Below are positions 1 through 7,625 of a DNA stretch of 64,000 nt, in pieces. Where the stretch lies: positions 124,001 through 188,000 of the forward strand of contig CAWAZS010000004.1 in the NCBI GenBank assembly GCA_963786625.1, in the 5' to 3' direction. Below the pieces are notes generated by a model. The model did no database searches. It saw nothing but the letters and a program-made list of their open reading frames with translations, and was not told the origin of the DNA. The translations under genes were made by a program, and so were the position numbers. Position 1 is the stretch's first letter. Every line of letters starts with the position of its first letter. The DNA comes from CAIWHR01 sp963786625 (GTDB lineage: Bacteria; Pseudomonadota; Gammaproteobacteria; Burkholderiales; Casimicrobiaceae).

Positions 1-235
1 GCGTGCGGTCGATCTCGCCGACGATGGCTTCGATCATGCCGTCGAGCAGGTCCTCCTTGTTGGCAACGTGCTTGTAGAGGGCCATCGGCACGACCCCAAG
101 CTCCTGGGCGAGGTCCCGCATGTTCAAGGACTGGATGCCGTTGGCATCGGCATAGGCGATGGCACCCCTGAGCACCCGGTCGCGGCTCAGGGTGGCCCGG
201 CGAACCGGAGTGTCCCCACTGGTCAGGGCTTCCAA
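1..235 (-). CDS. TetR-family regulator, N-terminal part
   Basis: This is the DNA-binding half of a TetR repressor whose C-terminus lies beyond the left edge of the window. The frame shows an alpha-helical HTH in its first 70 residues with the typical stretch MRDLAQELGVVPMALYKHV, followed by a lid ending in EDLLDGMIEAIV. I place the start at the TTG whose first base is 235, because an AGGAG lies about six bases upstream of it on this strand and no ATG or GTG does better. The gene is divergent from the DUF4386 gene across a region holding two perfect palindromes, so it probably represses itself and that neighbour. The ligand cannot be told because the sensing domain is not in the window. Confidence 0.85.
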   Translation of the reverse strand, partial: MEALTSGDTPVRRATLSRDRVLRGAIAYADANGIQSLNMRDLAQELGVVPMALYKHVANKEDLLDGMIEAIVGEIDRT

Positions 236-269
236 GGTGCTCTCCTCTTGACTCGGCTTGTTCCGGGTC

Positions 270-298
270 TTGACTGGTGTACACGGTACACCTATTCT
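270..298 (+). promoter_or_regulatory. Promoter for the DUF4386 gene
   Basis: TTGACT at 270-275 and TATTCT at 293-298 match sigma-70-type -35 and -10 boxes with an ideal 17-bp spacer. The spacer is exactly the first 17-bp palindrome (276-292). A repressor bound there would cover the whole core promoter. Transcription would start near 305, just ahead of the second palindrome. Confidence 0.65.
276..292. promoter_or_regulatory. TetR-type operator O1
   Basis: Perfect 17-bp inverted repeat GGTGTAC-N3-GTACACC, lying exactly between the -35 and -10 boxes. Its symmetry and size fit a TetR dimer site, and the divergent tetR gene begins about 40 bases away. Confidence 0.75.
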
Positions 299-307
299 GG
301 AAGGAAG

Positions 308-324
308 GGTGTACGTAGTACACC
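308..324. promoter_or_regulatory. TetR-type operator O2
   Basis: Second perfect copy of GGTGTAC-N3-GTACACC, with only the central triplet differing from the first. The two centres are 32 bp apart, about three helical turns, so two dimers could sit on the same face of the DNA. It falls just after the predicted transcription start. Confidence 0.75.
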
Positions 325-368
325 TCAGGTTGCCACTCGACAACCGCGAGGGGAGCAGGAGCTCAGAA

Positions 369-1103
369 ATGCCTTTCGAAATCGCCGACCGGGTCGGCAC
401 TGCAACGCTGGCCAGGGCCACCGGTGGGCTGTACCTGGCGTTCATCGTGGCGTCCGTGCTCGCCAATGCACTGGGTAACATCGGCCTGGGTAATGCCGAG
501 CAGATCTACGACTCGATCACCACAAGTCCGGGGTCGTTCCGCCTGGGTCTCGCCGCAGCTTTCGTCTCGTCCTTCCTCTTCCTGATGGCCGCCTGGGGGC
601 TCTTCATCCTCCTGCGAACGGTGAACAAGGACCTGGCGTTGCTCTTCCTGCTGCTCAACGCCGTAGGAGTCGCCATCCAGTGCGCGAGCATGCTCCAACT
701 GGTTGACGCGATGCTCATCGGCGACGCACCAGGCGCGCTGCCGACCTTCCAGGCGGCACAGGCAGAAGCGCTCGCGCAGCTGGCCATCAACGTGTACCGG
801 ACGGGCTTCGTCACCGCCCAGTTGTTCTTCGGCACCTGGCTGTTCCCGCTCGGCTACCTGGTCCTCAAGTCCGGGTTCCTTCCGCGAATCCTTGGCGTGC
901 TGCTGATCCTGGACGGTGTCGCGGAGCTGATCTGGTTCCTCCAGGCTCTCCTGCTGCCGGACTATCCGGCGATCAAGGTGCCCGGGACCTTCGTCAGTCT
1001 GGTCGCTGAGGTCGGGCTGGCGCTGTGGCTGCTGATCCTGGCGGTGAAGGTTCCCAAGTCAGCAGCAGCGGTCCCGTTCACCGAGGGTGCGCGGCCCCGA
1101 TGA
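369..1103 (+). CDS. DUF4386 family membrane protein
   Basis: A 244-residue integral membrane protein with about six or seven hydrophobic segments, matching the DUF4386 family in length and in its opening and closing hydrophobic pattern. The family has no established biochemical role. The start at ATG 369 is supported by AGGAG at 357-361, seven bases upstream; the frame stays open further upstream but there it would overlap the operators. Its stop overlaps the next gene (ATGA), so the two are probably co-translated. Expression is likely controlled by the divergent TetR protein through the two palindromes upstream. DUF4386 genes are often found next to regulators, which fits but does not reveal a substrate. 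Confidence 0.8.
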   Translation: MPFEIADRVGTATLARATGGLYLAFIVASVLANALGNIGLGNAEQIYDSITTSPGSFRLGLAAAFVSSFLFLMAAWGLFILLRTVNKDLALLFLLLNAVGVAIQCASMLQLVDAMLIGDAPGALPTFQAAQAEALAQLAINVYRTGFVTAQLFFGTWLFPLGYLVLKSGFLPRILGVLLILDGVAELIWFLQALLLPDYPAIKVPGTFVSLVAEVGLALWLLILAVKVPKSAAAVPFTEGARPR

Positions 1104-1540
1104 CCTCGCGAGCTAGCTGGCGAAGAGTCGCGGGGTTTGCAGTCGGCGGTGGGTTGGGATTCTGGGTGGCCAACCTCGCGATCTCGCTGACGCCCCTTGC
1201 GGCGGAGTACCGAGCCGCGCTGTCGATCCCCTATCTGCCGATGCTTCTCCAAGCCCTGCTTGGAGGCCTGGTCATCGGAGCGGGCGTGAGCTACGTCCTG
1301 CTTCGTTTCCCCGACCGGATTCCGCCAAGGAACCCGGTCCTCAAGGCGCTGGTGCTGAGCCTGATCGCGCTGATCCTCGTCACGCTGTTGATCGAGGTGC
1401 CGGCGAAGCTCCTGTTGCCGACGAGCGATGCCGTGCGCTACTTCCTCATCGGCGCCCTGTTCAACACGCTCCGGATGCTGGCTCTTGGAGTGGTCATCGG
1501 ACTCCTGTCCAGCAGGTCCAACGGTCGCAAGATCGGGTGA
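1100..1540 (+). CDS. Small four-helix membrane protein, unknown
   Basis: A 146-residue protein with roughly four transmembrane segments, the first near residues 12-30 and the last near 115-135, ending in a basic tail (SRSNGRKIG). I do not recognise a family. Its ATG overlaps the stop of the DUF4386 gene by four bases, so it belongs to the TetR-controlled unit and probably acts with its partner in the membrane. Confidence 0.6.
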   Translation: MTSRASWRRVAGFAVGGGLGFWVANLAISLTPLAAEYRAALSIPYLPMLLQALLGGLVIGAGVSYVLLRFPDRIPPRNPVLKALVLSLIALILVTLLIEVPAKLLLPTSDAVRYFLIGALFNTLRMLALGVVIGLLSSRSNGRKIG

Positions 1541-1664
1541 CTTCCCGGCTGCGTCTGGGCACTGCCCCGGCCGGCCAGGAGTGACCGGCTTCGGGGCGGA
1601 GCAGTCCGGGCCTGGACTTGCGGTGTATCGTATGTGCAGAAGTCGTCAAGTCGAGGAGTTTGCC

Positions 1665-2018
1665 GTGCCGGTGCCGCGCCATGAAGCGAAGGCCGAGCTC
1701 TTCCGGACCCTCGGCCACCCGGTTCGCATCCGCGTGCTGGAGTTGCTCTGCGAGCGCGAGCACGCTGTGCACGAGCTCCTCGCCAACATGGAGGTCGAGC
1801 CGAGCACCCTCTCCCAGCAGCTCGGGATCCTCCGCCGGGCCGGCATCGTGCGCCAGCGCCGGGTCGGCGGCGAGGTGCTCTACGCACTGATGGTCACCTC
1901 GATCAGGGAACTGCTGGCCGCCGCTCGTACAACGCTCGGACTGCTGCTCGCCGACCAGGCCCAGCTGCAGGCTGACCTGAACGACGAGACCAACGGCGCA
2001 GGCGTCGGCGCAGCATGA
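1665..2018 (+). CDS. ArsR-family regulator heading the hyf-like operon
   Basis: A 117-residue winged-helix ArsR/SmtB-type repressor. The HTH is clear: LFRTLGHPVRIRVLELL for the first helices and STLSQQLGILRRAGIVRQRR for the recognition helix, followed by the wing GGEVLYAL. The canonical ELCVCDL metal motif is absent, so I would not assume metal sensing. The start is GTG 1665 because GAGGAG at 1653-1658 stands six bases upstream; an in-frame ATG lies earlier without such a site. The stop overlaps the start of the HyfI-like gene (ATGA), tying the regulator to the six subunit genes behind it. Autoregulation of the whole operon is the likely arrangement, although I see no convincing palindrome upstream. 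Confidence 0.85.
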   Translation: MPVPRHEAKAELFRTLGHPVRIRVLELLCEREHAVHELLANMEVEPSTLSQQLGILRRAGIVRQRRVGGEVLYALMVTSIRELLAAARTTLGLLLADQAQLQADLNDETNGAGVGAA

Positions 2019-2521
2019 GCACCACCCGCCTGTTGAAACTGATCGCCCGCACCGGCCGGGTGGCCGAGCCGCTCGGCCCGCCAACCGACCACGAGCTCCA
2101 GATCCGCGAAGGCTTCGAACCACCGCGATCGTTGCGCGGCAGTGTCCAGGTACGTCACGTCGATGCCGGCTCCTGCAATGGGTGTGAGCTCGAGGTGGGA
2201 GCTGCCTTCGGCCCGGTCTACGACGCCGAGCGGATCGGTGCCCGACTGGTCGCGTCCCCCCGGCACGCCGACGTGGTTGCCGTGACCGGAGTTGTCACCC
2301 AGAACATGGCCCAGCCGCTCCTCAACACGGTGGACGCCACCCCGAACCCGAGGGTGGTGGTCACGATCGGCGACTGCACCCGCGGCTGCGGCGAGTTCGC
2401 CGGCTCCTACGCTGTCGCCGGTTCGGTGGATGACTTCGTCCAGGTGGACGTGCATGTCCCCGGCTGCCCGCCGGCGCCGGCGGCCATCATCGCAGCCCTG
2501 CGGGCGGTGACCCGCCGATGA
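2015..2521 (+). CDS. HyfI/NuoB-like iron-sulfur subunit
   Basis: A 168-residue homologue of the small subunit of group-4 hydrogenases and of NuoB. The proximal [4Fe-4S] ligands are visible with the right spacing: Cys54 and Cys57 (CNGCELE), Cys121 (GDC) and Cys151 (PGC). It is shorter than E. coli HyfI (about 250 residues) because it lacks a C-terminal extension. It should sit on the cytoplasmic face of the membrane, next to the HyfG-like subunit, and pass electrons by this single cluster. No separate ferredoxin-like HyfA or HyfH gene is present in the operon. Start and stop overlap both neighbours by four bases. Confidence 0.9.
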   Translation: MSTTRLLKLIARTGRVAEPLGPPTDHELQIREGFEPPRSLRGSVQVRHVDAGSCNGCELEVGAAFGPVYDAERIGARLVASPRHADVVAVTGVVTQNMAQPLLNTVDATPNPRVVVTIGDCTRGCGEFAGSYAVAGSVDDFVQVDVHVPGCPPAPAAIIAALRAVTRR

Positions 2522-4551
2522 CCTTGCTCGAGTCCGCGACCAACCTGGTGGACGCCGGCCTGCTCGCACAGCTCCTGCTCGGCGCGCTCGCCATCGTCAC
2601 AGCCGTAGTGGTCCCCGCCCGCATGCGCAGCATCGTGGCCGGGGCCGCAGTCGTTGCCGCCGGGATCGCGGCAGCAGTCACCGGGACGGCTGCACTCCTC
2701 GGCGTGGTCGGGGCTGGCCTGCAGGTTCCGGTCGCGCTCCCGCTGGTCGCGTCGCTGGAGCCGCTGGTGCTCGCCCCGGATCGGCTCGGCGGGCTGTTCA
2801 TGGCGCTGGCCGGGGTGGTGGTCGCCCTTGCGTCCCTGTTCGGCATCGGCTACGCCCACGGCCCTGCGGCCTCGCGCACCGGCTGGACGGCGTTCGCCGT
2901 CTTCGCCGTAGGCATGCAGCTGGTGCCCGCCGCCACCGACGCGATCACCTTCCTCCTCGCCTGGGAGCTGATGGCCGGGGGCTCGACAGTGCTCCTGCTG
3001 GCCGGCCACGCCACCCGGGAGCCGGTGCGGCGGGCGACCGTCTGGTACTCGGTGATGACCCACCTGAGCTTCCTCTTCCTGCTGGCCGGGTTCGGCGTCC
3101 TTTCCGCCGCTGCCGGTGGCACCTCATGGGCCACCATGGCGGCGGCGAGCATCGCGGGCCCGGCGGCCACGGTGGCCTTCGTCCTGCTCGTCGCCGGGTT
3201 TGCCACCAAGGCCGGCCTCGTCCCGGTGCATGTCTGGCTGCCGCGGGCGCACCCGGAGGCGCCAAGTCACATGTCGGCGGCGATGAGCGCGGCGATGGTG
3301 AAGATGGGCGTCTACGGCTTGCTGCTGGTCACCCTGCGGCTGCTGCCGCACGGGCCCCGGTGGTGGTCGATCGTGCTGATCGCACTTGGTGCTGGATCGG
3401 CGCTGTACGGAATCCTGCAGGCCTCGGTCCAGGCCGACCTCAAGAAGCTGCTTGCCTACTCGACCACCGAGAACATCGGGCTGATCACCACCGCCATCGG
3501 GGTCGGGCTGCTCCTGCGGGATTCCGGCCAGGACGCGGTGGCCGGGGTGGCCCTGGTCGCGGCCCTGCTGCTGGCTGTCAGCCATGCGGCGTTCAAGACC
3601 GTGCTGTTCCTCGGCGCCGGCGCCGTCCTGCACGCCACCGGTGAGCGCGACCTCGACCTGCTCGGTGGTTTGGCAGCGCGGATGCCGTTGACCTCGGTCA
3701 CCTTCGGCATCGGCGCCCTCGGAGCTGCAGCGCTGCCGGTCACCTCGGGCTTCGTGGCCGAGTGGGTCCTGCTGCAGTCGCTCATCCACGTGGACGCAAG
3801 CGCCGACCGGCTGCTCGCCATCGTCATCCCGATCACGATGGGCATCGTCGCCCTGACCGTCGGCCTCGGGCTGCTCACCTTCGTCAAGGCCTACGGCATC
3901 GGCTTCCTGGCCAGGCCACGCACGCAGGCTGCCTCGGACGCGCACGAAGCCGGCCCGGCGATGCGCTCGGCGTTGGTTCTCGGTGCAGTCCTGGTCGTCG
4001 GACTCGGGCTGCTTCCGGGTCCCCTCACCCAGGCCCTTGCGGTAGCGGTCTCGGCAGGGGGCGTGGCGACCACCGATGGCGCCGGCCTGGTTCTCGGTGC
4101 CGTTGGCGTGGTCCTCAACCCGATCGCGCTGACGCTGCTGAGCCTGGCGATCCTGATCCCGCTGGTCGCCGTGAACGCGGTCCTTGCCAGACGGCACCCC
4201 CGCCGCGACGTCGACCTTGCCTGGGGCTGTGGCGGTGAGCGGACGAGCCCGCGAATGGAGTACAACGCCACCAGCTACTCCGAGCCGCTGGTCCGGGTCT
4301 TCCGCTCCTCGCTGCAGGCCAGCCAGCTCGTTGACGTGGTTCGCCACGACCAGTCGCCATTGCTCGTCGAACAGATGACCTTCACCCAGGCGACCGGCGA
4401 CGTGATCGAGGATCGCCTCTACCTGCCGGCGACCCGCTGGGCGGTGCGCCTCGGCGACCTCGCCCGCACAGTCCAGAACGGGAGCATCCACCGCTACGTG
4501 GGCTTCTCGTTCGTCGCGCTCGTCCTCGTCCTGGTGCTGGTGACGCTATGA
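2518..4551 (+). CDS. HyfB-like antiporter-type membrane subunit
   Basis: A 677-residue polytopic protein of the NuoL/M/N-MrpA/D family, close to the length of E. coli HyfB (about 670). The core fold is marked by HVWLPRAHPEAPSHMSAAMS near residue 240 and by the conserved lysine-containing helix starting KMGVYG. About 15 transmembrane helices are expected, with a soluble acidic/aromatic stretch near residues 570-640. In complex I and Hyf/Ech complexes this subunit carries a proton or sodium path driven by the electron-transfer arm. The ATG lies in a four-base overlap with the HyfI-like gene and the end overlaps the HyfC-like gene, so stoichiometric production is likely. Confidence 0.9.
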   Translation: MTLLESATNLVDAGLLAQLLLGALAIVTAVVVPARMRSIVAGAAVVAAGIAAAVTGTAALLGVVGAGLQVPVALPLVASLEPLVLAPDRLGGLFMALAGVVVALASLFGIGYAHGPAASRTGWTAFAVFAVGMQLVPAATDAITFLLAWELMAGGSTVLLLAGHATREPVRRATVWYSVMTHLSFLFLLAGFGVLSAAAGGTSWATMAAASIAGPAATVAFVLLVAGFATKAGLVPVHVWLPRAHPEAPSHMSAAMSAAMVKMGVYGLLLVTLRLLPHGPRWWSIVLIALGAGSALYGILQASVQADLKKLLAYSTTENIGLITTAIGVGLLLRDSGQDAVAGVALVAALLLAVSHAAFKTVLFLGAGAVLHATGERDLDLLGGLAARMPLTSVTFGIGALGAAALPVTSGFVAEWVLLQSLIHVDASADRLLAIVIPITMGIVALTVGLGLLTFVKAYGIGFLARPRTQAASDAHEAGPAMRSALVLGAVLVVGLGLLPGPLTQALAVAVSAGGVATTDGAGLVLGAVGVVLNPIALTLLSLAILIPLVAVNAVLARRHPRRDVDLAWGCGGERTSPRMEYNATSYSEPLVRVFRSSLQASQLVDVVRHDQSPLLVEQMTFTQATGDVIEDRLYLPATRWAVRLGDLARTVQNGSIHRYVGFSFVALVLVLVLVTL

Positions 4552-5495
4552 CGATCGGTTCAGTCGTGGTGATCCTGATCCAGCTGGCGTTCGCTGTTGC
4601 GATCACGCCGGTGCTCATCGGCGTGATGCGAACCACGCGCGCCCGGCTGGAAGGTCGGGTCGGCGGCGGCATCTGGCAGCCCTGGCGGGACCTCCGCAAG
4701 CTGTTGGCCAAGGAGCCGACCCGGGCGCCGGGGTCGACGCCGGTCCTGGCCCTTGCCCCGATCCTGCTGATGGCCTCGAGCCTCCTGCTGTGCGCGTTGA
4801 TCCCGTTGGCCAGCACCCTCGCGCTGGCAAGCGTCCCCGGCGACCTGTTCGTCGTCGTCTCGGTGCTCCTGATCGGCACGGTGGCGCTGGCCCTGCTGGG
4901 CCTGGAATCGGGCTCAGCTTTCGGCGGCATGGGCTCCAGCCGGCACATGGTGATCGCGGCGCTCGTCGAGCCCACCGTGCTGCTGAGCATCTACGCGCTG
5001 AGCGTCCCGGCCGGCACCTCGGCGCTGGCGGACATCGTGCAGGCGCGCCGCGACGACCCCGCCTCGCTGCTCAACCCGGTGAGCCTGCTGGCCATCGTCG
5101 CCCTGGTCGTGGTCGTGATCGCCGAGACCGGGCGGCTCCCGGTCGACAACCCGACCACGCACCTCGAGCTCACCATGATCCATGAGGCGATGATCCTGGA
5201 GAGCGGCGGCCGGGACCTCGGCTGGCTCGAACTCGGCTCCTGGCTGCGGCTCACCGCCCTGCTCGGTCTGGTGGCCAATCTGGCCTTGCCATGGGGGATC
5301 GGGCAGGATGCGGCACCCCTGACCCTGCTGGTCGGCCTCGCCGCGATCACCGTCAAGCTACTGATCCTCGGTGGGCTGCTGGCCGCAGCCGAGGTGTTCA
5401 TCGCCAAGCTCCGACTCTTCCGGGTGCCCGAATTGCTGGCTGGTTCCTTCGTCCTGGCGTTCCTTTCGGTGAGCGCCTCCTATCTGGTGTTCTAG
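4548..5495 (+). CDS. HyfC/NuoH-like membrane subunit
   Basis: A 315-residue NuoH-family protein with eight or so helices. It has the hallmark cytoplasmic loop ETGRLPVDNPTTHLELTMIH near residues 188-207, whose acidic and arginine residues link the redox arm to the ion-pumping helices in complex I. E. coli HyfC is about the same size. It should contact the HyfI-like and HyfG-like subunits directly. The gene starts four bases inside HyfB and is followed after seven bases by the HyfE-like gene. Confidence 0.9.
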   Translation: MTIGSVVVILIQLAFAVAITPVLIGVMRTTRARLEGRVGGGIWQPWRDLRKLLAKEPTRAPGSTPVLALAPILLMASSLLLCALIPLASTLALASVPGDLFVVVSVLLIGTVALALLGLESGSAFGGMGSSRHMVIAALVEPTVLLSIYALSVPAGTSALADIVQARRDDPASLLNPVSLLAIVALVVVVIAETGRLPVDNPTTHLELTMIHEAMILESGGRDLGWLELGSWLRLTALLGLVANLALPWGIGQDAAPLTLLVGLAAITVKLLILGGLLAAAEVFIAKLRLFRVPELLAGSFVLAFLSVSASYLVF

Positions 5496-5502
5496 GAAGC
5501 CG

Positions 5503-6162
5503 ATGTCGACCGACCTGTACCAACAACTGCTCGCGACCACGACCGGGCTGCTGCTGCTGACCGCGGTCCTCCAGGTCTGGGGCCGGTCCACGGTCCGGGC
5601 GATCGGACTGCTGGTGGTGCAGGGCATCGCGCTCGCCGGACTTGTCCTGACCGTCGGCCTCTACGCCGGGGAGAGCACGGCACCCCTGGTCGCCGGGCTG
5701 TTCCTGGTGGTCAAGGCCGCCGTCATACCCTGGGCCATGCTCCGCTCGGCCCGGCTGATCGGGGTTACCCGGGAGGGCTCGGCCCGGGTGAAACCGGCCG
5801 TCGAGCTGATCGGGGCCGCCGGGCTCACCCTGTTGGCCTACGCGGTCAGCGGACCCATCCTCGGCAACCACACCGACCCGGCCGCCCAGGCCGTCCCGGT
5901 CGGGGTCTCCCTGGTGCTGCTCGGCTTCTGGCAGCTGGTGATTCGCGGATCGGGCATCACCCAGCTGATCGGCTTCCTGATGCTCGACAACGGCATCGCT
6001 GCCATCTCGTTCCTTACCTTGGGCGGGCTGCCGCTGGTGGTCGAACTGGGTGCGACGCTGGACGTGCTGCTGGTGGTCCTGATCCTCGGGGTGCTGGTGG
6101 TCCGGATGCAGGCCGAGCAGGGCCACATCGACATCTCCGAACTGAGGGAGTTGCGCGACTGA
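5503..6162 (+). CDS. HyfE-like membrane subunit (NuoK type)
   Basis: A 219-residue protein with about seven hydrophobic segments, matching HyfE in length and position in the operon. The C-terminal half resembles NuoK, with the segment around GFLMLDNGIAAISFL carrying an acidic residue inside a helix. In Hyf-type complexes this subunit bridges the antiporter-like modules. Its stop codon shares one base with the start of the next gene. Confidence 0.85.
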   Translation: MSTDLYQQLLATTTGLLLLTAVLQVWGRSTVRAIGLLVVQGIALAGLVLTVGLYAGESTAPLVAGLFLVVKAAVIPWAMLRSARLIGVTREGSARVKPAVELIGAAGLTLLAYAVSGPILGNHTDPAAQAVPVGVSLVLLGFWQLVIRGSGITQLIGFLMLDNGIAAISFLTLGGLPLVVELGATLDVLLVVLILGVLVVRMQAEQGHIDISELRELRD

Positions 6163-7625
6163 TGGCTGCCCTGATCTGGATTCCGCTGATCCTTCCGCTG
6201 CTGCTGGCGGCGCTGAGCATCGGCCAGCGAAGCCGCCCCTGGACGCTCTGGCTTCCGGTGAGCGCCGCCGTGGTCCTCCTCGGCGTTGGCGTCGCCCTGA
6301 TCGTCGCGGTCGGTGCCGGCGGAGCGCTCACCACTGCCGGCGGCCTGCTCCGGGTGGACGCCCTGAGCGCCTGGATGCTCGGCGTCGTCGGGGCGGTCGC
6401 GGTGGTCGCACTCTGGGGCGGGATCCCGCACCGAACCGATCGCACCCGGAACATCGGGTCCTTCGCCAGCCTCCTCTGCCTGTTCCTTGCTGCCATGAGC
6501 CTTGCCGTCGTCGCCGACAACCTTGGCCTGATGTGGGTGGCGATCGAGCTGACCACCATCACCACCGCCTTCCTGGTCGGGTCCCGCGGCGGCCGCGGCG
6601 CCCTCGAAGCCGCCTGGAAGTACGTCGTGCTGGGCTCGGTCGGCGTTGCGATCGCCTTCCTCGGCCTCGTCCTGCTCTCCGCGGCGAGCCGGACAACCGG
6701 GGAGCCGTCGCTGTCCTGGGTGTTCCTGCTCGCCGAGGCCGGCAGCCTCGACCCGGCCCTCACCCGCGCCGGCGCTGCGCTGGCCGTGCTCGGCTTCGCC
6801 ACCAAGGCCGGGCTCGCGCCCACCCATTCCTGGCTCCCCGACGCCCACAGCCAGGCGCCTGCGACGGTCAGCGGCCTGATGTCCGGCGTCCTGCTTTCGG
6901 TGGCCTTCTACGCCATCCTGCGGGTCCAGGCGATCACCGATGCCGCCATCGGCCCAGAACTGATGCGCGGCCTGCTGACCACCGCCGGGCTGCTCTCGCT
7001 TGCTGTGACGGCCGGGCTGGTGATCACCCAGAAGGACTTCAAGCGCCTGCTGGCCTACAGCAGCATCGAACACATGGGCCTGCTGGCCCTTGGCGCGGCC
7101 GCCGGTGGCCCGTTGGCGATCGCAGCTGTGTTGCTCCACATGCTCGGCCACGGGCTGGTCAAGTCCACGATGTTCGTCCTTGCCGGGCGCATCCTCGGAC
7201 ACACGGGCAGCCACGACATCGCCGACGTGCGCAACCTGTTGCGGCAGCGCCCCGACCTGGGCGGGCCGTTCCTGCTCGGCGCGGCCGCCCTGCTCGGGTT
7301 CCCGCCTTTCGTCACGTTCTTCACCGAAGTCGCCATCATCGTCGCCGGCTTCCAGCGCGGCCTCGGCTGGCAGATGGTTCTCGCCTGTGCGCTGCTGCTG
7401 GTGGTGTTCGCCGGGATCACCCGGAATGCACTGGCGATGACCGTCGGCAACGAACGCGACCCGGAAGCCATCCGCACCTCGCCCGCACCGCCGGACCAGC
7501 CGGCGCGGTTCCGCCAGATCCCGATCGGGATCGCCCTGGCGGTCAGCGCCGTAATCGGCTTCGCAGCCTGGCCGTTGGCCTACCCGCTGATCGACGCCGT
7601 CACTGCTCTGGGTGGTGCCCGATGA
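6162..7625 (+). CDS. HyfF-like antiporter-type membrane subunit
   Basis: A 487-residue second NuoL/M/N-like subunit, slightly shorter than E. coli HyfF. The conserved motif appears as THSWLPDAHSQAPATVSGLM near residue 223, and the later ITQKDFKRLLAYSSIEHMG stretch is typical of the family. Around fourteen helices are expected. With two antiporter-like modules (B and F) this complex has more ion-translocating capacity than a minimal Ech complex. The start overlaps the previous stop by one base and the end overlaps the HyfG-like gene by four. Confidence 0.9.
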   Translation: MAALIWIPLILPLLLAALSIGQRSRPWTLWLPVSAAVVLLGVGVALIVAVGAGGALTTAGGLLRVDALSAWMLGVVGAVAVVALWGGIPHRTDRTRNIGSFASLLCLFLAAMSLAVVADNLGLMWVAIELTTITTAFLVGSRGGRGALEAAWKYVVLGSVGVAIAFLGLVLLSAASRTTGEPSLSWVFLLAEAGSLDPALTRAGAALAVLGFATKAGLAPTHSWLPDAHSQAPATVSGLMSGVLLSVAFYAILRVQAITDAAIGPELMRGLLTTAGLLSLAVTAGLVITQKDFKRLLAYSSIEHMGLLALGAAAGGPLAIAAVLLHMLGHGLVKSTMFVLAGRILGHTGSHDIADVRNLLRQRPDLGGPFLLGAAALLGFPPFVTFFTEVAIIVAGFQRGLGWQMVLACALLLVVFAGITRNALAMTVGNERDPEAIRTSPAPPDQPARFRQIPIGIALAVSAVIGFAAWPLAYPLIDAVTALGGAR

